DNA of 64,000 bases from Chryseobacterium viscerum (GTDB lineage: Bacteria; Bacteroidota; Bacteroidia; Flavobacteriales; Weeksellaceae). The DNA lies in assembly GCF_002899945.2 (NCBI RefSeq), contig NZ_PPEG02000005.1, positions 124,001 to 188,000 of the forward strand. Direction: 5' to 3'. The notes beneath the pieces were generated by a model that worked only from the letters and a program-made list of their open reading frames with translations, did not search any database and was not told the DNA's origin. Positions 53,777 to 62,456 of this stretch are shown in pieces (positions within the stretch are counted from its first letter, which is position 1; every line of letters begins with the position of its first letter). Both the position numbers and the translations under genes were made by a program.

Positions 53777-55216
53777 ATGATAAAAAATCTAAGTTTTCTG
53801 CTTTTTTTAATTTCTTCACTTTTTTATGCACAACAAACTGAAGAAGAGCTGAAGAATATTCTTTTTGATATTGAATTTTGTACCTCAGGTTCAAAAGAAA
53901 TAGAGAAAATTGAAAATATTATAACGATTTGCCGATTGAATTCCTATCAGGATTGTATTGCATTGGGATATCTTAAGATTGCCAATATTTACAATAAAAA
54001 CAATGATATTAAAAAAGCATTTTATTATATCGAAAAAGTAGAGAAAGAAAACCTGATCAGTGAAGAAACAGATTTTGAAGTTGTCTTGTATCTCCATCTT
54101 TTAAAATCACTGCTTTATTATAATTTAGGAGAAAGGGTTACTGCACTACGGCAGGTGGATGAAATTTATGAAAAGACTGTGGAGCAAAAAAATGCTTACT
54201 ATACCTATCTGATCAATTGGCAGTATGCAGGTTTCTATAATGAAATGAATAAGAGTGAAAAAGCATTGGAGAAAATTAAAATTGCCTATAAATATTCTAA
54301 AATATACCGAGAAAATAAAAATAATCAATACAAAACACATAAGACCAAAGTAGCCTGGAGCTATATGACGACTCCTTATTTAGCTGCGGTATATGTTGAT
54401 CTGGGGAAACCGGATTCAGCAAAAATATATGTAAAGGAGTCTCTTGTTAATCTTCAAAAAATAAATGATAAAGGCTTGTTGTTTTTTACTTCGTTTCATG
54501 CAGCTAAATATTATAAAGCAATAAAAGACTTTAAAAATGTAAAGTACTACCTGTGGATCTGTAAAAAAATTGCGAATAATTATTTTAAGGATGAATACCA
54601 TCAGAAATCTGTGGCCAATGAGCTTAAGAATCTGTATGAAGAAATGAAAGACAAAGACAGTGCGGATTGCTATGCGAATGCACTATTGAATATTCAAACT
54701 GCCAAAGAACAGCAAAGTTATGATTTAAATGATAGTATAGATAAAAAAAATGATCTTGAAAGTAGGAATGAGAAGAGATTGACAGAAAAACTTATATTGA
54801 TATTATTGAGCAGTATTGTAATTTGTATTTTTTTCATATTCCTTTTTTTATATTACTATAGAAAATATAAAAGCAGAAATCTGGATAAAATTGATATACC
54901 TCATCAGTCACCGGTACAGGAGTGTATTTTTAATGAGGTTATACAGCTTGCCAAAGAAAATAATTCGGAATTCTTAACTCGTTTCAGCGAATACTGTCCG
55001 CGTTTTTCCGAAGAACTGCTTAAGATTTCTCCTTTAAAAATTTCAGAAATAAGGTTCTGTGCCTATATTTATCTGAACTTTTCTACAAAAGATATTGCCG
55101 GATATACCCACACTTCAATAAGGACTGTTCAGACCAAGAAATACAATCTGCGAAAAAAAATGAATATTCCCGGTGATATGGATATCTACGTATGGTTTTC
55201 TAAATTATTGAAATAG
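53777..55216 (+). CDS. Membrane-anchored TPR regulator with LuxR-like HTH, copy 2
   Basis: About 479 residues from the ATG at 53777 (MIKNLSFLLFLISSLFYAQQ); a GTG three codons upstream is unlikely. It is a paralogue of the gene at 49970 along its whole length, with the closest match in the C-terminal 140 residues: both contain LYYYRK, SPVQE, FSEYCPRFSEELLK or FNEYCPRFSEELLK and the LuxR-like HTH ending ..RTVQTKKYNLRKKMNIPG. The TM segment is at about 338-358. It faces the frameshifted T9SS gene, exactly as the first copy faces the peptidase gene, so it is probably its regulator. Confidence 0.85.
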   Translation: MIKNLSFLLFLISSLFYAQQTEEELKNILFDIEFCTSGSKEIEKIENIITICRLNSYQDCIALGYLKIANIYNKNNDIKKAFYYIEKVEKENLISEETDFEVVLYLHLLKSLLYYNLGERVTALRQVDEIYEKTVEQKNAYYTYLINWQYAGFYNEMNKSEKALEKIKIAYKYSKIYRENKNNQYKTHKTKVAWSYMTTPYLAAVYVDLGKPDSAKIYVKESLVNLQKINDKGLLFFTSFHAAKYYKAIKDFKNVKYYLWICKKIANNYFKDEYHQKSVANELKNLYEEMKDKDSADCYANALLNIQTAKEQQSYDLNDSIDKKNDLESRNEKRLTEKLILILLSSIVICIFFIFLFLYYYRKYKSRNLDKIDIPHQSPVQECIFNEVIQLAKENNSEFLTRFSEYCPRFSEELLKISPLKISEIRFCAYIYLNFSTKDIAGYTHTSIRTVQTKKYNLRKKMNIPGDMDIYVWFSKLLK

Positions 55217-55259
55217 TTCTACCAGTGAAAACCGATCATTAATTTCTTAGAGGAGAAAT

Positions 55260-55493
55260 ATGCATGAATTTTTGACCATTAAATGGTCTGAAGAATGTAA
55301 AATTACCTTAAAAATAAGAGAAATTGAATTTATAAGACTCTATCTTCAGGGATTAAAAATAGAAGAAATTGCAGAACAATTGTTTGTGTCACCTGGTACA
55401 GTGAAGTTTCACGGGAGCAAATTGTTTGAAAGAATTGGAGTGAAAAATATTATAGAAGCAATATCCTACGTAATCACAAATAATTTGATTTAA
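55260..55493 (+). CDS. Small LuxR-type HTH protein
   Basis: A 77-residue protein that is essentially just a LuxR/GerE helix-turn-helix: ITLKIREIEFIRLYLQGLKI, then EEIAEQLFVSPGTVKFHGSK, then LFERIGVKNIIEAISYVITN. It has no receiver, PAS or membrane domain. The ATG is preceded by GAGGAG, which is unusual in this group. It lies 43 nt downstream of the second TPR-LuxR gene and may be co-transcribed. It could be an accessory DNA-binding factor or a broken remnant of a larger regulator. Confidence 0.75.
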   Translation: MHEFLTIKWSEECKITLKIREIEFIRLYLQGLKIEEIAEQLFVSPGTVKFHGSKLFERIGVKNIIEAISYVITNNLI

Positions 55494-55621
55494 ACTTTCC
55501 TTTGTAACCATTTTTCAGGCCGCAAGTGCTGGAAAATAAAATATTCTTCTCCGGGTTACTCTCAGTATTTAAGATATTGAAAACGGTATGTTTTTAGCGC
55601 AATACCATTTTTGAGAATTGC

Positions 55622-55643
55622 CCCTCTAAAAAATTATAGAGGG
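55622..55643. terminator. Hairpin between the LuxR gene and 55662-56021
   Basis: CCCTCTA (55622-55628) pairs with TAGAGGG (55637-55643). There is no strong T-run on either side, so it is a weak or rho-assisted terminator at best. Confidence 0.45.
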
Positions 55644-55661
55644 ATAATAATTCAGAACAGC

Positions 55662-56021
55662 TTAATTAAGCTGATAATTGGCGATCACTAAACTCAGGAT
55701 AAAGTGAACATAGTTTTCTTCTACGTCTTTTCTGTTGATCAATCTGTTTTTGTACTCATAAGAATTCAGGTCTCTGGATAATCTTTGATACGTTTCAAAA
55801 TCATCACCTTTTATCTTTACTCTTACATTACCATCTCTTCTGTTGACAATTACGTTATCTAAAGTTCTGACTTTAAATAAAACTTCACATAATGTTGGAC
55901 GAGCCCTCATTGACCCGATATATCTTTCAACTATATTAATCTTGAACGAATCAAATATGACGGTATTAAAAACAATTTTAGAATTTGGCTCCTGAGTGTT
56001 GAGTTCAAGTTTATAGTGCAT
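55662..56021 (-). CDS. Hypothetical protein
   Basis: A 119-residue soluble protein with no signal peptide (MHYKLELNTQEPNSKIVFNT) and no domain I recognise. It looks alpha/beta, with a DSFKINIVERYIGSMRARPT segment and a basic patch around NRRDGNVRVKIKGDD. It has its own ATG and is isolated between the LuxR and gnd genes. Good codon usage and the absence of alternative frames support it as real. Confidence 0.7.
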   Translation of the reverse strand: MHYKLELNTQEPNSKIVFNTVIFDSFKINIVERYIGSMRARPTLCEVLFKVRTLDNVIVNRRDGNVRVKIKGDDFETYQRLSRDLNSYEYKNRLINRKDVEENYVHFILSLVIANYQLN

Positions 56022-56271
56022 TACTTTTAAATTTTCGCAAATATAAGTTTAATTATGCCAAAAAACAGACTGTTTTAATAGATCATTCCCATAATAATGA
56101 TTGAATTTTATTCTTCTGAAGGAAAAGTATATGAAAATGTGAATATTAGTAGCTTATAAATGAGGGTGAAACAGAGGTAGAATGAATTTTTTCTTTTCTT
56201 TTATTTTTTTCCTTATTCGCATTTACGTAATTTTATTGTCTGTATAACAAAATACATATAATACCAATATA

Positions 56272-57690
56272 ATGGATAGATATAGTTATGGAATGGTTGG
56301 CCTTGGAGTAATGGGGCGGAATCTTCTTTATAATATCGCTGACAACGGGTTCTCAATCGCAGGATTCGACCTAGATCAGGAGAAAGTTAAAGAATTAGAA
56401 GAGGGAGCTGCTTCTGAAATGAAAGTAAAAGGTACAGGCTCTTTAGAAGATTTTGTATCAGCATTAGAGACCCCAAGGAAAATTATTCTTATGGTTCCTG
56501 CAGGAAAGCCTGTAGATGCAGTCCTGGAAAATATTACCCCGCTTTTGGATGAAGGTGATATCGTGATTGACGCAGGAAATTCTTACTTCGAAGATACCAA
56601 CAGACGTGTTGCCGATCTGGCATCAAAAAAGCTGCACTTTATGGGAATGGGAGTATCCGGAGGTGAGAAAGGAGCCAGAACAGGTCCCAGTATCATGCCC
56701 GGAGGTGATCTGGAAGCTTTCAAACTTCTGAAACCCATGCTTGAAGCGATTGCTGCAAAAGTAGACAACGAAGCATGTACAGCCTATATGGGGAAAGGAT
56801 CTGCAGGGAACTATGTGAAAATGGTACACAACGGTATTGAATATGCCATCATGCAGCTTATCAGTGAAGCTTATGATCTTCTTAAAAGAGGAGCAGGCTT
56901 AAATAACGATCAGCTCTATCAGGTTTTTAAAGAATGGAATAACGGTGAAATGAACTCTTTCCTGATTGAGATCACCAGAGATATTTTCACACAAAAAGAT
57001 ACATTGACAGACCAATATCTTGTTGATCAGATTTTAGATAAAGCAGGAGCAAAAGGAACCGGAAAATGGACTTCTGAGCAAGCTATGGAAATCGGAGTTT
57101 CTATTCCTACGATTGATATTGCGGTAACTTCAAGAATTTTATCAGCATATAAAGAAGAGAGAGTTCAGGCTTCCAAAATATACGCTGAAAAAGAAATAAC
57201 AAAACCGGAAGATATAGAATTGTTTATTAAGGAAGTAGGAGATGCTCTTTTCCTTTCTACATTGATCAGCTATGCACAAGGATTATCTTTATTGGTAAAA
57301 GCATCTGGAGAATACGGTTTTGAAATTCCATTGAAAGATGTGGTAAAAATCTGGAGAGGAGGATGTATTATCCGTTCGGTATTATTGGAAAAATTCTATT
57401 CTGCCTATACACAAAACCCTAATCTGTCTAATATTCTTCTTGACCACGATATTTCTGAACTTGTAAAATCAAAAATTAAAGCCCTGAGAAAAACAGCAAG
57501 TTATGCTGCTGCCAATGGAATTTCAAGCTTAGGAATTCAAACCACTTTGGGATATTTTGATGCTTACACTACAGAATCACTACCAGTGAATCTGATTCAG
57601 GCTCAGCGTGATTATTTCGGAGCTCATACTTATCAACGTATTGATAGAGAAGGAGTTTTCCATACATCTTGGCAAACTGCAAACCAATAA
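56272..57690 (+). CDS. gnd: 6-phosphogluconate dehydrogenase, decarboxylating
   Basis: A 472-residue enzyme that converts 6-phosphogluconate and NADP+ to ribulose 5-phosphate, CO2 and NADPH. The nucleotide-binding motif is GLGVMGRNLLYN (about 11-22), the substrate region GVSGGEKGARTGPSIMPGG (about 128-146) and the catalytic loop has GAKGTGKWTSEQA (about 260-272). The length and all motifs match canonical Gnd. It is the first gene of the operon gnd-zwf-pgl (gaps of 12 and 23 nt), the full oxidative branch of the pentose phosphate pathway, in an order also seen in other flavobacteria. Confidence 0.97.
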   Translation: MDRYSYGMVGLGVMGRNLLYNIADNGFSIAGFDLDQEKVKELEEGAASEMKVKGTGSLEDFVSALETPRKIILMVPAGKPVDAVLENITPLLDEGDIVIDAGNSYFEDTNRRVADLASKKLHFMGMGVSGGEKGARTGPSIMPGGDLEAFKLLKPMLEAIAAKVDNEACTAYMGKGSAGNYVKMVHNGIEYAIMQLISEAYDLLKRGAGLNNDQLYQVFKEWNNGEMNSFLIEITRDIFTQKDTLTDQYLVDQILDKAGAKGTGKWTSEQAMEIGVSIPTIDIAVTSRILSAYKEERVQASKIYAEKEITKPEDIELFIKEVGDALFLSTLISYAQGLSLLVKASGEYGFEIPLKDVVKIWRGGCIIRSVLLEKFYSAYTQNPNLSNILLDHDISELVKSKIKALRKTASYAAANGISSLGIQTTLGYFDAYTTESLPVNLIQAQRDYFGAHTYQRIDREGVFHTSWQTANQ

Positions 57691-57702
57691 AATTCGGAGA
57701 AA

Positions 57703-59184
57703 ATGAATCAAAATAGAGTCTTGCAGCCAACAAATATTGTTATTTTTGGTGCTACAGGAGATCTGGCAAAAAGAAAACTTTTTCCGGCATTTTATAACTT
57801 ATATATCGACGGTAGAATGCCCAAAGGCTTCAATATTATTGCTTTGGGAAGGGCAGAGAATACCGATGAGAATTTCAGAAACTACGTCAAAGAAAATCTT
57901 GAGAGTTTCTCCAGAAAGAAAGTGACTTCTGAAGATTGGGCTGGTTTTCAGGCTCATATTACTTACTTCCAGCATCAATTGGATGAGGAGAATTCTTATA
58001 AGTCTCTTCAGCAGAAATTACAGGATTTTGATGCCGTTTACGGAACAAGAGCCAATAGATTGTTTTACCTATCAATCGGACCTAATTTCATTTCAACGAT
58101 TTCCAACCATATCAAAAGTACATCATTAGCTTCTGATCCGAAAAGAGACCGTATTATTATCGAGAAACCTTTTGGTCATAATAAACAGTCGGCGATTGAG
58201 CTTAACAGTCTTTTGGCAAAAACATTTGAAGAAGAACAAATCTATCGTATCGACCATTATTTAGGAAAAGAAACGGTACAGAATATCCTGGCTTTTAGAT
58301 TCGGGAACTCTATTTTTGAACCATTATGGGATCATAAATATATAGAATCTGTACAGATTACTGTGGCGGAGGAAGTAGGGGTTGAGACAAGGGGAGCTTT
58401 CTACGAACAGACAGGAGCTTTGAGGGATATGATTCAGAATCACCTGTTACAGATCCTGTGTATGGTAGCTATGGAACCACCGGCATCATTGCAGTCAGGT
58501 GAGATCAGAGATCGTAAAGTTGATGTTCTGAAATGTATTCGCAGAATCTCTTCGGATCAGGTTGATCATTATGCAGTACGCGGCCAGTATGCGAAAAGCA
58601 TCGTAAACGGAGCGGAAGTAAAAGGATACCGCCAGGAAACCGGAATTGCAGAAGATTCCAATACAGAAACTTTTGCGGCCATAAAATTCTATCTGGATAA
58701 TGAAAGGTGGCAGGATGTTCCTTTCTATGTTCGTACCGGAAAGAAAATGAAAGAAAAGCACTCTTATATTACCATTCAGTTTAAACCGCTTCCTCATTCA
58801 ACATTTTCGGATAGTCCGCACCATTTGTCAGCTAACAGGTTGATTATTAACATTCAGCCGGCAATGGATATCAGATTGCAGTTCATGACAAAAAAACCGG
58901 GCTTGACATTAGATTTGAAACCAGCAGAAATGATTTTTGATAATTTTGCCTGCCAGGATGATACTCCGGAAGCTTATGAAACCCTTTTACAGGATGCTCT
59001 TTTAGGAGATCTTACTCTATTTATGCGTTCTGATCAGGTGGAAGAGGCGTGGGATGTTGTCACAACAATACAGGAAGCCTGGGAAAACAATAAAGATTTA
59101 TCTTTCCCCAATTATAAAGCGGGAAGCTGGGGTCCGGAAGATAGTAATGCCTTGGTTGAAAGACAAGGACACAGCTGGGTATAA
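57703..59184 (+). CDS. zwf: Glucose-6-phosphate 1-dehydrogenase
   Basis: A 493-residue enzyme that oxidises glucose 6-phosphate to 6-phosphogluconolactone with NADP+. It has the nucleotide motif GATGDLAKRKLFPA (about 15-28), the sugar-phosphate loop IIEKPFGHNK (about 152-161) and RIDHYLGKETVQN (about 183-195) with catalytic His. Length agrees with the family. The start codon lies 12 nt after the gnd stop codon, so the two are co-translated. NADPH from this step feeds biosynthesis and oxidative-stress defence. Confidence 0.97.
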   Translation: MNQNRVLQPTNIVIFGATGDLAKRKLFPAFYNLYIDGRMPKGFNIIALGRAENTDENFRNYVKENLESFSRKKVTSEDWAGFQAHITYFQHQLDEENSYKSLQQKLQDFDAVYGTRANRLFYLSIGPNFISTISNHIKSTSLASDPKRDRIIIEKPFGHNKQSAIELNSLLAKTFEEEQIYRIDHYLGKETVQNILAFRFGNSIFEPLWDHKYIESVQITVAEEVGVETRGAFYEQTGALRDMIQNHLLQILCMVAMEPPASLQSGEIRDRKVDVLKCIRRISSDQVDHYAVRGQYAKSIVNGAEVKGYRQETGIAEDSNTETFAAIKFYLDNERWQDVPFYVRTGKKMKEKHSYITIQFKPLPHSTFSDSPHHLSANRLIINIQPAMDIRLQFMTKKPGLTLDLKPAEMIFDNFACQDDTPEAYETLLQDALLGDLTLFMRSDQVEEAWDVVTTIQEAWENNKDLSFPNYKAGSWGPEDSNALVERQGHSWV

Positions 59185-59207
59185 TATAAAAATTTAAACA
59201 GAAAAAA

Positions 59208-59918
59208 ATGAATATTACAGTATTTGACGACTTGGAAAAACTGTACACAAAGGCAGCAGATACTTTTGTTGACCTTTCAAAAAAATCTATTCAGAAAAAT
59301 GACCGTTTTGTGGTGGCGCTAAGTGGAGGTTCTTCTCCCAAAGCCATTTTCAAGCTATTGGCGACCCAAAAGTATGCTGAACAGATTGAATGGAATAAAG
59401 TCTACTTCTTTTGGGTCGACGAGCGATGGGTTCCTTTAAATGACGATAAAAGCAACTTCCGAATGACGGATGAGGCGCTTCTCAGTCTGGTACCTGTTGA
59501 TAAAGCTCATGTTTTTCCTATGTATGCTGAAGGAATAACTCCTGAGGATTATGCAACTTCATACGAACAGCAGATAAGAAATGTTCTTGGTGATGAAGGT
59601 GTTTTTGACTTTATCCTTTTAGGAATGGGAGATGATGGTCATACAGCATCTTTATTCCCTGGTGAAGCCGTTTTGGAGGAAAAAGAAAAATGGGTATCTG
59701 CCTATTATCTGAAACCTCAGGAAATGTTCAGAATCACTCTGACTGCACCGTTGATCAATAAAGCAGAAAACATTCTGGTTATCGCATTTGGTGAATCCAA
59801 AAAACATGCATTGAATGAAGTGTTAAACGGGGAATACAATCCCGCATTATATCCACTGCAGCTCATTGACAGAAAGCAAGGATTTGAGTTTTTTACAGAC
59901 GAAAAAGCAAAAGGGTAA
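59208..59918 (+). CDS. pgl: 6-phosphogluconolactonase
   Basis: A 236-residue sugar-lactone hydrolase of the DevB/NagB-like fold that opens 6-phosphogluconolactone to 6-phosphogluconate. Recognised from VALSGGSSPKAIFKLLAT (about 41-58), VDERWVPLNDDKSNFRMT (about 77-94) and GMGDDGHTASLFPG (about 140-153), the conserved phosphosugar-binding segments. It is the third gene of the operon and is followed within 30 nt by a strong terminator. Confidence 0.96.
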   Translation: MNITVFDDLEKLYTKAADTFVDLSKKSIQKNDRFVVALSGGSSPKAIFKLLATQKYAEQIEWNKVYFFWVDERWVPLNDDKSNFRMTDEALLSLVPVDKAHVFPMYAEGITPEDYATSYEQQIRNVLGDEGVFDFILLGMGDDGHTASLFPGEAVLEEKEKWVSAYYLKPQEMFRITLTAPLINKAENILVIAFGESKKHALNEVLNGEYNPALYPLQLIDRKQGFEFFTDEKAKG

Positions 59919-59940
59919 TCGCCTTTACTCTTTAAAAATA

Positions 59941-59970
59941 AAAACCCTTACAAATCTGTAAGGGTTTTTT
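59941..59970. terminator. Bidirectional terminator after the gnd-zwf-pgl operon
   Basis: AAAACCCTTACA (59941-59952) pairs with TGTAAGGGTTTT (59957-59968) around AATC, followed by T. It serves the pentose-phosphate operon and the convergent S41 peptidase gene. Confidence 0.93.
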
Positions 59971-59983
59971 ATATAAGATGATA

Positions 59984-60961
59984 TTACTTTTTAAAGATTA
60001 TTTTGTCGGCCATTTCCATATATCCTGTATCTGAGGTGTCTTCAAGAGTGATCTTGGGTTTCAGGCCTTCTCCTACTTTATCATATTCTTTTTTATCCCG
60101 GTCAATCGTATTGCCTATAGTCAGTGCGATAAAAGCTCCGTCCGAAAGTTTGTATTCCTGATTTCCGGATGTTAATCCCTGGGTTTTCTCCCCAATAATT
60201 GTTGCATTTTTCTGTCCTACAAAAGCAATCGCACAGAATTCTCCGGAGCTTGCCGTTTTTTTATTGACCATTACAACAATAGGCTGGGTGATGGGTTTGG
60301 GTGCTTTTTTGACGGTAAACTGGTGGGTAACTGTTTTTCCTTCCGAGAACTTTCCGTCTTTATAATTGAAAAAAAAGCGGCTTCCTGTAGCATCTATAGT
60401 TCCTATTACATCGCTCTGATTCAGCATAGGAGCTATGGATGCGAGCATGGGATAAAGCATTCCGCCATAGTTGTCTCTGAGATCAAGGATCCAGCCTTTA
60501 GGATTTTGAAGGGCCAATTCTTCAATTTTTGTATAAAATGTATTTACAAATTCGTCCCATTCTTTGAAATTATAACAGGCGATAGGGGGAACTTTAATAT
60601 AGGCAATCTTTCCGCTCGTTATTTTTGATTCAATAACAGGAAACTCCTGACCGGTGGCTCTGTATCCAAGAACATAAGCCTTAACCAATTCTGGAGGATA
60701 GAAATTGGAATGAGCGTCTTTCAGGGCGTTTAGTGCATCTTTGATGATGGGATAGGTAGACTTGATGTTCTTCAGGTCCTTTGCTTTGCGGCGGCTGTCA
60801 GAATATAAAGAATCCCATTTAACACGGTTTTTATTCACAGATTTAGCCTTCATAATATCAAGAGCTTTCACTACATAGTTCTGGATACTGTCTGTTTGTG
60901 CATGAAGGGGTTGTCCGATTGAAATAAGAAAAACTACAATTATAAAACACAATTTGTTCAT
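59984..60961 (-). CDS. S41 family peptidase (C-terminal processing protease fold)
   Basis: About 325 residues from the ATG at 60959-60961 (MNKLCFIIVVFLISIGQPLH); the TTG three codons upstream is unlikely. A signal peptide (to about residue 22) leads to an N-terminal helical region (..LKDAHSNFYPPELVKA, the retinol-binding-like start of the S41 domain) and the catalytic part with GWILDLRDNYGGM, the Ser in NKKTASSGEFCAIAF and the Lys in GEKTQGLTSG. There is no PDZ domain, which is unlike CtpA. Probably periplasmic or secreted; no partner is seen beside it. Confidence 0.88.
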   Translation of the reverse strand: MNKLCFIIVVFLISIGQPLHAQTDSIQNYVVKALDIMKAKSVNKNRVKWDSLYSDSRRKAKDLKNIKSTYPIIKDALNALKDAHSNFYPPELVKAYVLGYRATGQEFPVIESKITSGKIAYIKVPPIACYNFKEWDEFVNTFYTKIEELALQNPKGWILDLRDNYGGMLYPMLASIAPMLNQSDVIGTIDATGSRFFFNYKDGKFSEGKTVTHQFTVKKAPKPITQPIVVMVNKKTASSGEFCAIAFVGQKNATIIGEKTQGLTSGNQEYKLSDGAFIALTIGNTIDRDKKEYDKVGEGLKPKITLEDTSDTGYMEMADKIIFKK

Positions 60962-61075
60962 TGTTATCAATTAAGTGGGGTAAAAGTAGTATTTTTTCCT
61001 ATGTAATGATGTATTAATCTTAAAGTTATCAGAATATGGATGAATAAGTAAACAGTAGTTTTAGTATCCATCAAT

Positions 61076-61119
61076 AAAAATTCCACAACGTCCCAATATC
61101 AGGACCTCATGGAATTTTT
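61076..61119 (-). terminator. Intrinsic terminator of the lipoprotein gene
   Basis: AAAAATTCCA (61076-61085) pairs with TGGAATTTTT (61110-61119), with an inner GTCC/GGAC stem (61090-61093, 61102-61105). T-run on the minus strand, 34 nt after the lipoprotein stop codon. Confidence 0.8.
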
Positions 61120-61152
61120 AAATGTTTGGTAATGTATAAAAGAATATCTCAG

Positions 61153-61821
61153 TTATTCCAACACGGAACCATCAGTATATACCACTTTCTGTACGTCAAA
61201 ATCAAAAATTAAATCTTCAAATTTTGCAGACGCTATTTTTTTATCATCATTGGAGAATTGGTTATAATCGAAAGCAGCATCGCCTTTAAAAGTAGTATTT
61301 GCCGCAATTCTGTCATCTGTAAAATCCATGCTGTAAGAATCTCCGATCTGTTCCCCCAAAGCATTAAAAATCTTAAAACTGATCTTCGCCGCTTTTATCT
61401 CTTTGGATGATTTGTTCTGGAGAGCATATTTGAATAGATTGTAATCCTCCAATCTTCCGGCATCAAAGTTACTTGGGACATATTCTTTGGCAAAAATAGT
61501 GACGGTAACAGCATTTTTCATTTTCTGCTTTCTTTCCTCAGCTTCCTTTTTTGCTTTTTCTGCTAAAGCATCCTCTTCAGCTTTGAATTTTTTGGCTTCA
61601 TCCAGGATATTCTGATACGTCTTGTTTTCCAATGATTCGCCTTTTAATTTAGCTCTTATCAGCCATCCTGCAAATAATCCTGCCTCCTTCTCATTCCATT
61701 TTTTGCTTTCACCGATTTCTTTAAGATCCTCAGTTATTGTCGCTTCATTATATTTTTTACTGGTAGGATTTGAGCAGGCAGTTAAAAATATCAAACTGGC
61801 TACTATTACAATTTTTTTCAT
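61153..61821 (-). CDS. Lipoprotein of unknown function
   Basis: A 222-residue protein with a lipoprotein signal (MKKIVIVASLIFLTACSNPT, Cys at residue 16). A Lys/Glu-rich helix (about 60-105, ..AKKFKAEEDALAEKAKKEAE..) leads to a C-terminal beta domain (about 110-222) that resembles FxLYD-type immunoglobulin-like modules: KYALQNKSSKEIKAAKISFK followed by IFNALGEQIGD. It is downstream, on the same strand, of the first copy of the repeated minus-strand RNA unit (terminator 61879-61906, only 57 nt before the ATG), so the RNA could be its attenuating leader. Function unknown. Confidence 0.8.
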   Translation of the reverse strand: MKKIVIVASLIFLTACSNPTSKKYNEATITEDLKEIGESKKWNEKEAGLFAGWLIRAKLKGESLENKTYQNILDEAKKFKAEEDALAEKAKKEAEERKQKMKNAVTVTIFAKEYVPSNFDAGRLEDYNLFKYALQNKSSKEIKAAKISFKIFNALGEQIGDSYSMDFTDDRIAANTTFKGDAAFDYNQFSNDDKKIASAKFEDLIFDFDVQKVVYTDGSVLE

Positions 61822-61870
61822 GATTTTCTTCTCTGATTATTAGGTTTTACAATATTAATGACCTCTATAA

Positions 61871-61997
61871 TTTAAAAACAGCATCATTAGAGATCTAATG
61901 ATACTGCCGCATTTAATGTTTTTACCTTAGTTGCTTGTGTTCGAAATTTTCATTTTTTCCAACTCAAATAGTGCTTCTATATAAAATGGTTATTAGT
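61871..61997 (-). ncRNA. Candidate small RNA, copy A
   Basis: Predicted from a TATATTTG box (62011-62004 read on the minus strand) to an intrinsic terminator (hairpin 61906-61879, then T-run). About 127 nt. The central helix is reduced to AGTTG/CAACT (61929-61933 with 61960-61964). It may instead be the 5' leader of the lipoprotein gene at 61821. Confidence 0.6.
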
Positions 61998-62003
61998 TTG
62001 AAG

Positions 62004-62036
62004 CAAATATACAAATTAAGACACTATGTAGTGTCT
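62004..62036. promoter_or_regulatory. Promoter and operator of copy A
   Basis: Minus-strand -7 box TATATTTG (62011-62004). The operator AGACACTATGTAGTGTCT (62019-62036) has 8-bp arms around TG, 7 nt upstream of the box. No TetR gene follows on the plus strand. Confidence 0.7.
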
Positions 62037-62213
62037 AAAAATGAAAAAAAATGAAAAAAAATTTCAATTAGTGTTTCGTCCCATCGATAAAAGTCAATGT
62101 TAGAAGGTATTTAAAGCAGATTTCAGAATTAAAAAAAAATAGATTTAATTCAAAAAAAATGAAATGTAGAGGTGTTCATTGACTATAAATCCGAAAAAAA
62201 GCTTTTCAGAAAT

Positions 62214-62372
62214 AAAAACAGCACCATTACCTTGATAATGATGCTGCTTGAGTAATGTTTTACCTCAGTCATTGAATGTTGAAACATTTTGAACTGAGGG
62301 AACTAACGATACAATTTGAACTCTCTTAATCATGCAACTTCAATCGTAACTTTAAATAAAAATGGTTATTAG
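62214..62372 (-). ncRNA. Candidate small RNA, copy B
   Basis: About 159 nt from a TATATTTG box (62386-62379) to an intrinsic terminator (hairpin 62246-62219 followed by a T-rich run). The central helix is CCTCAGT/ACTGAGG (62263-62269 with 62293-62299 on the plus strand), enclosing a second stem AATGT/ACATT. A short open frame starting MIKRVQIV has no good support. Confidence 0.65.
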
Positions 62373-62378
62373 TTTTTG

Positions 62379-62414
62379 CAAATATATAAATTTAGACACT
62401 AAAAAGTGTCTAAA
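62379..62414. promoter_or_regulatory. Promoter and operator of copy B and its TetR gene
   Basis: Minus-strand -7 box TATATTTG (62386-62379). TTTAGACACT (62391-62400) and AGTGTCTAAA (62405-62414) form a perfect 10-bp palindrome, 42 nt before the TetR start at 62457. Position suggests the TetR protein controls both its own gene and the small RNA. Confidence 0.75.
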
Positions 62415-62456
62415 AACGAAAAAAATTTCATAAACTTGTAGAATTGAAAGTTTACC

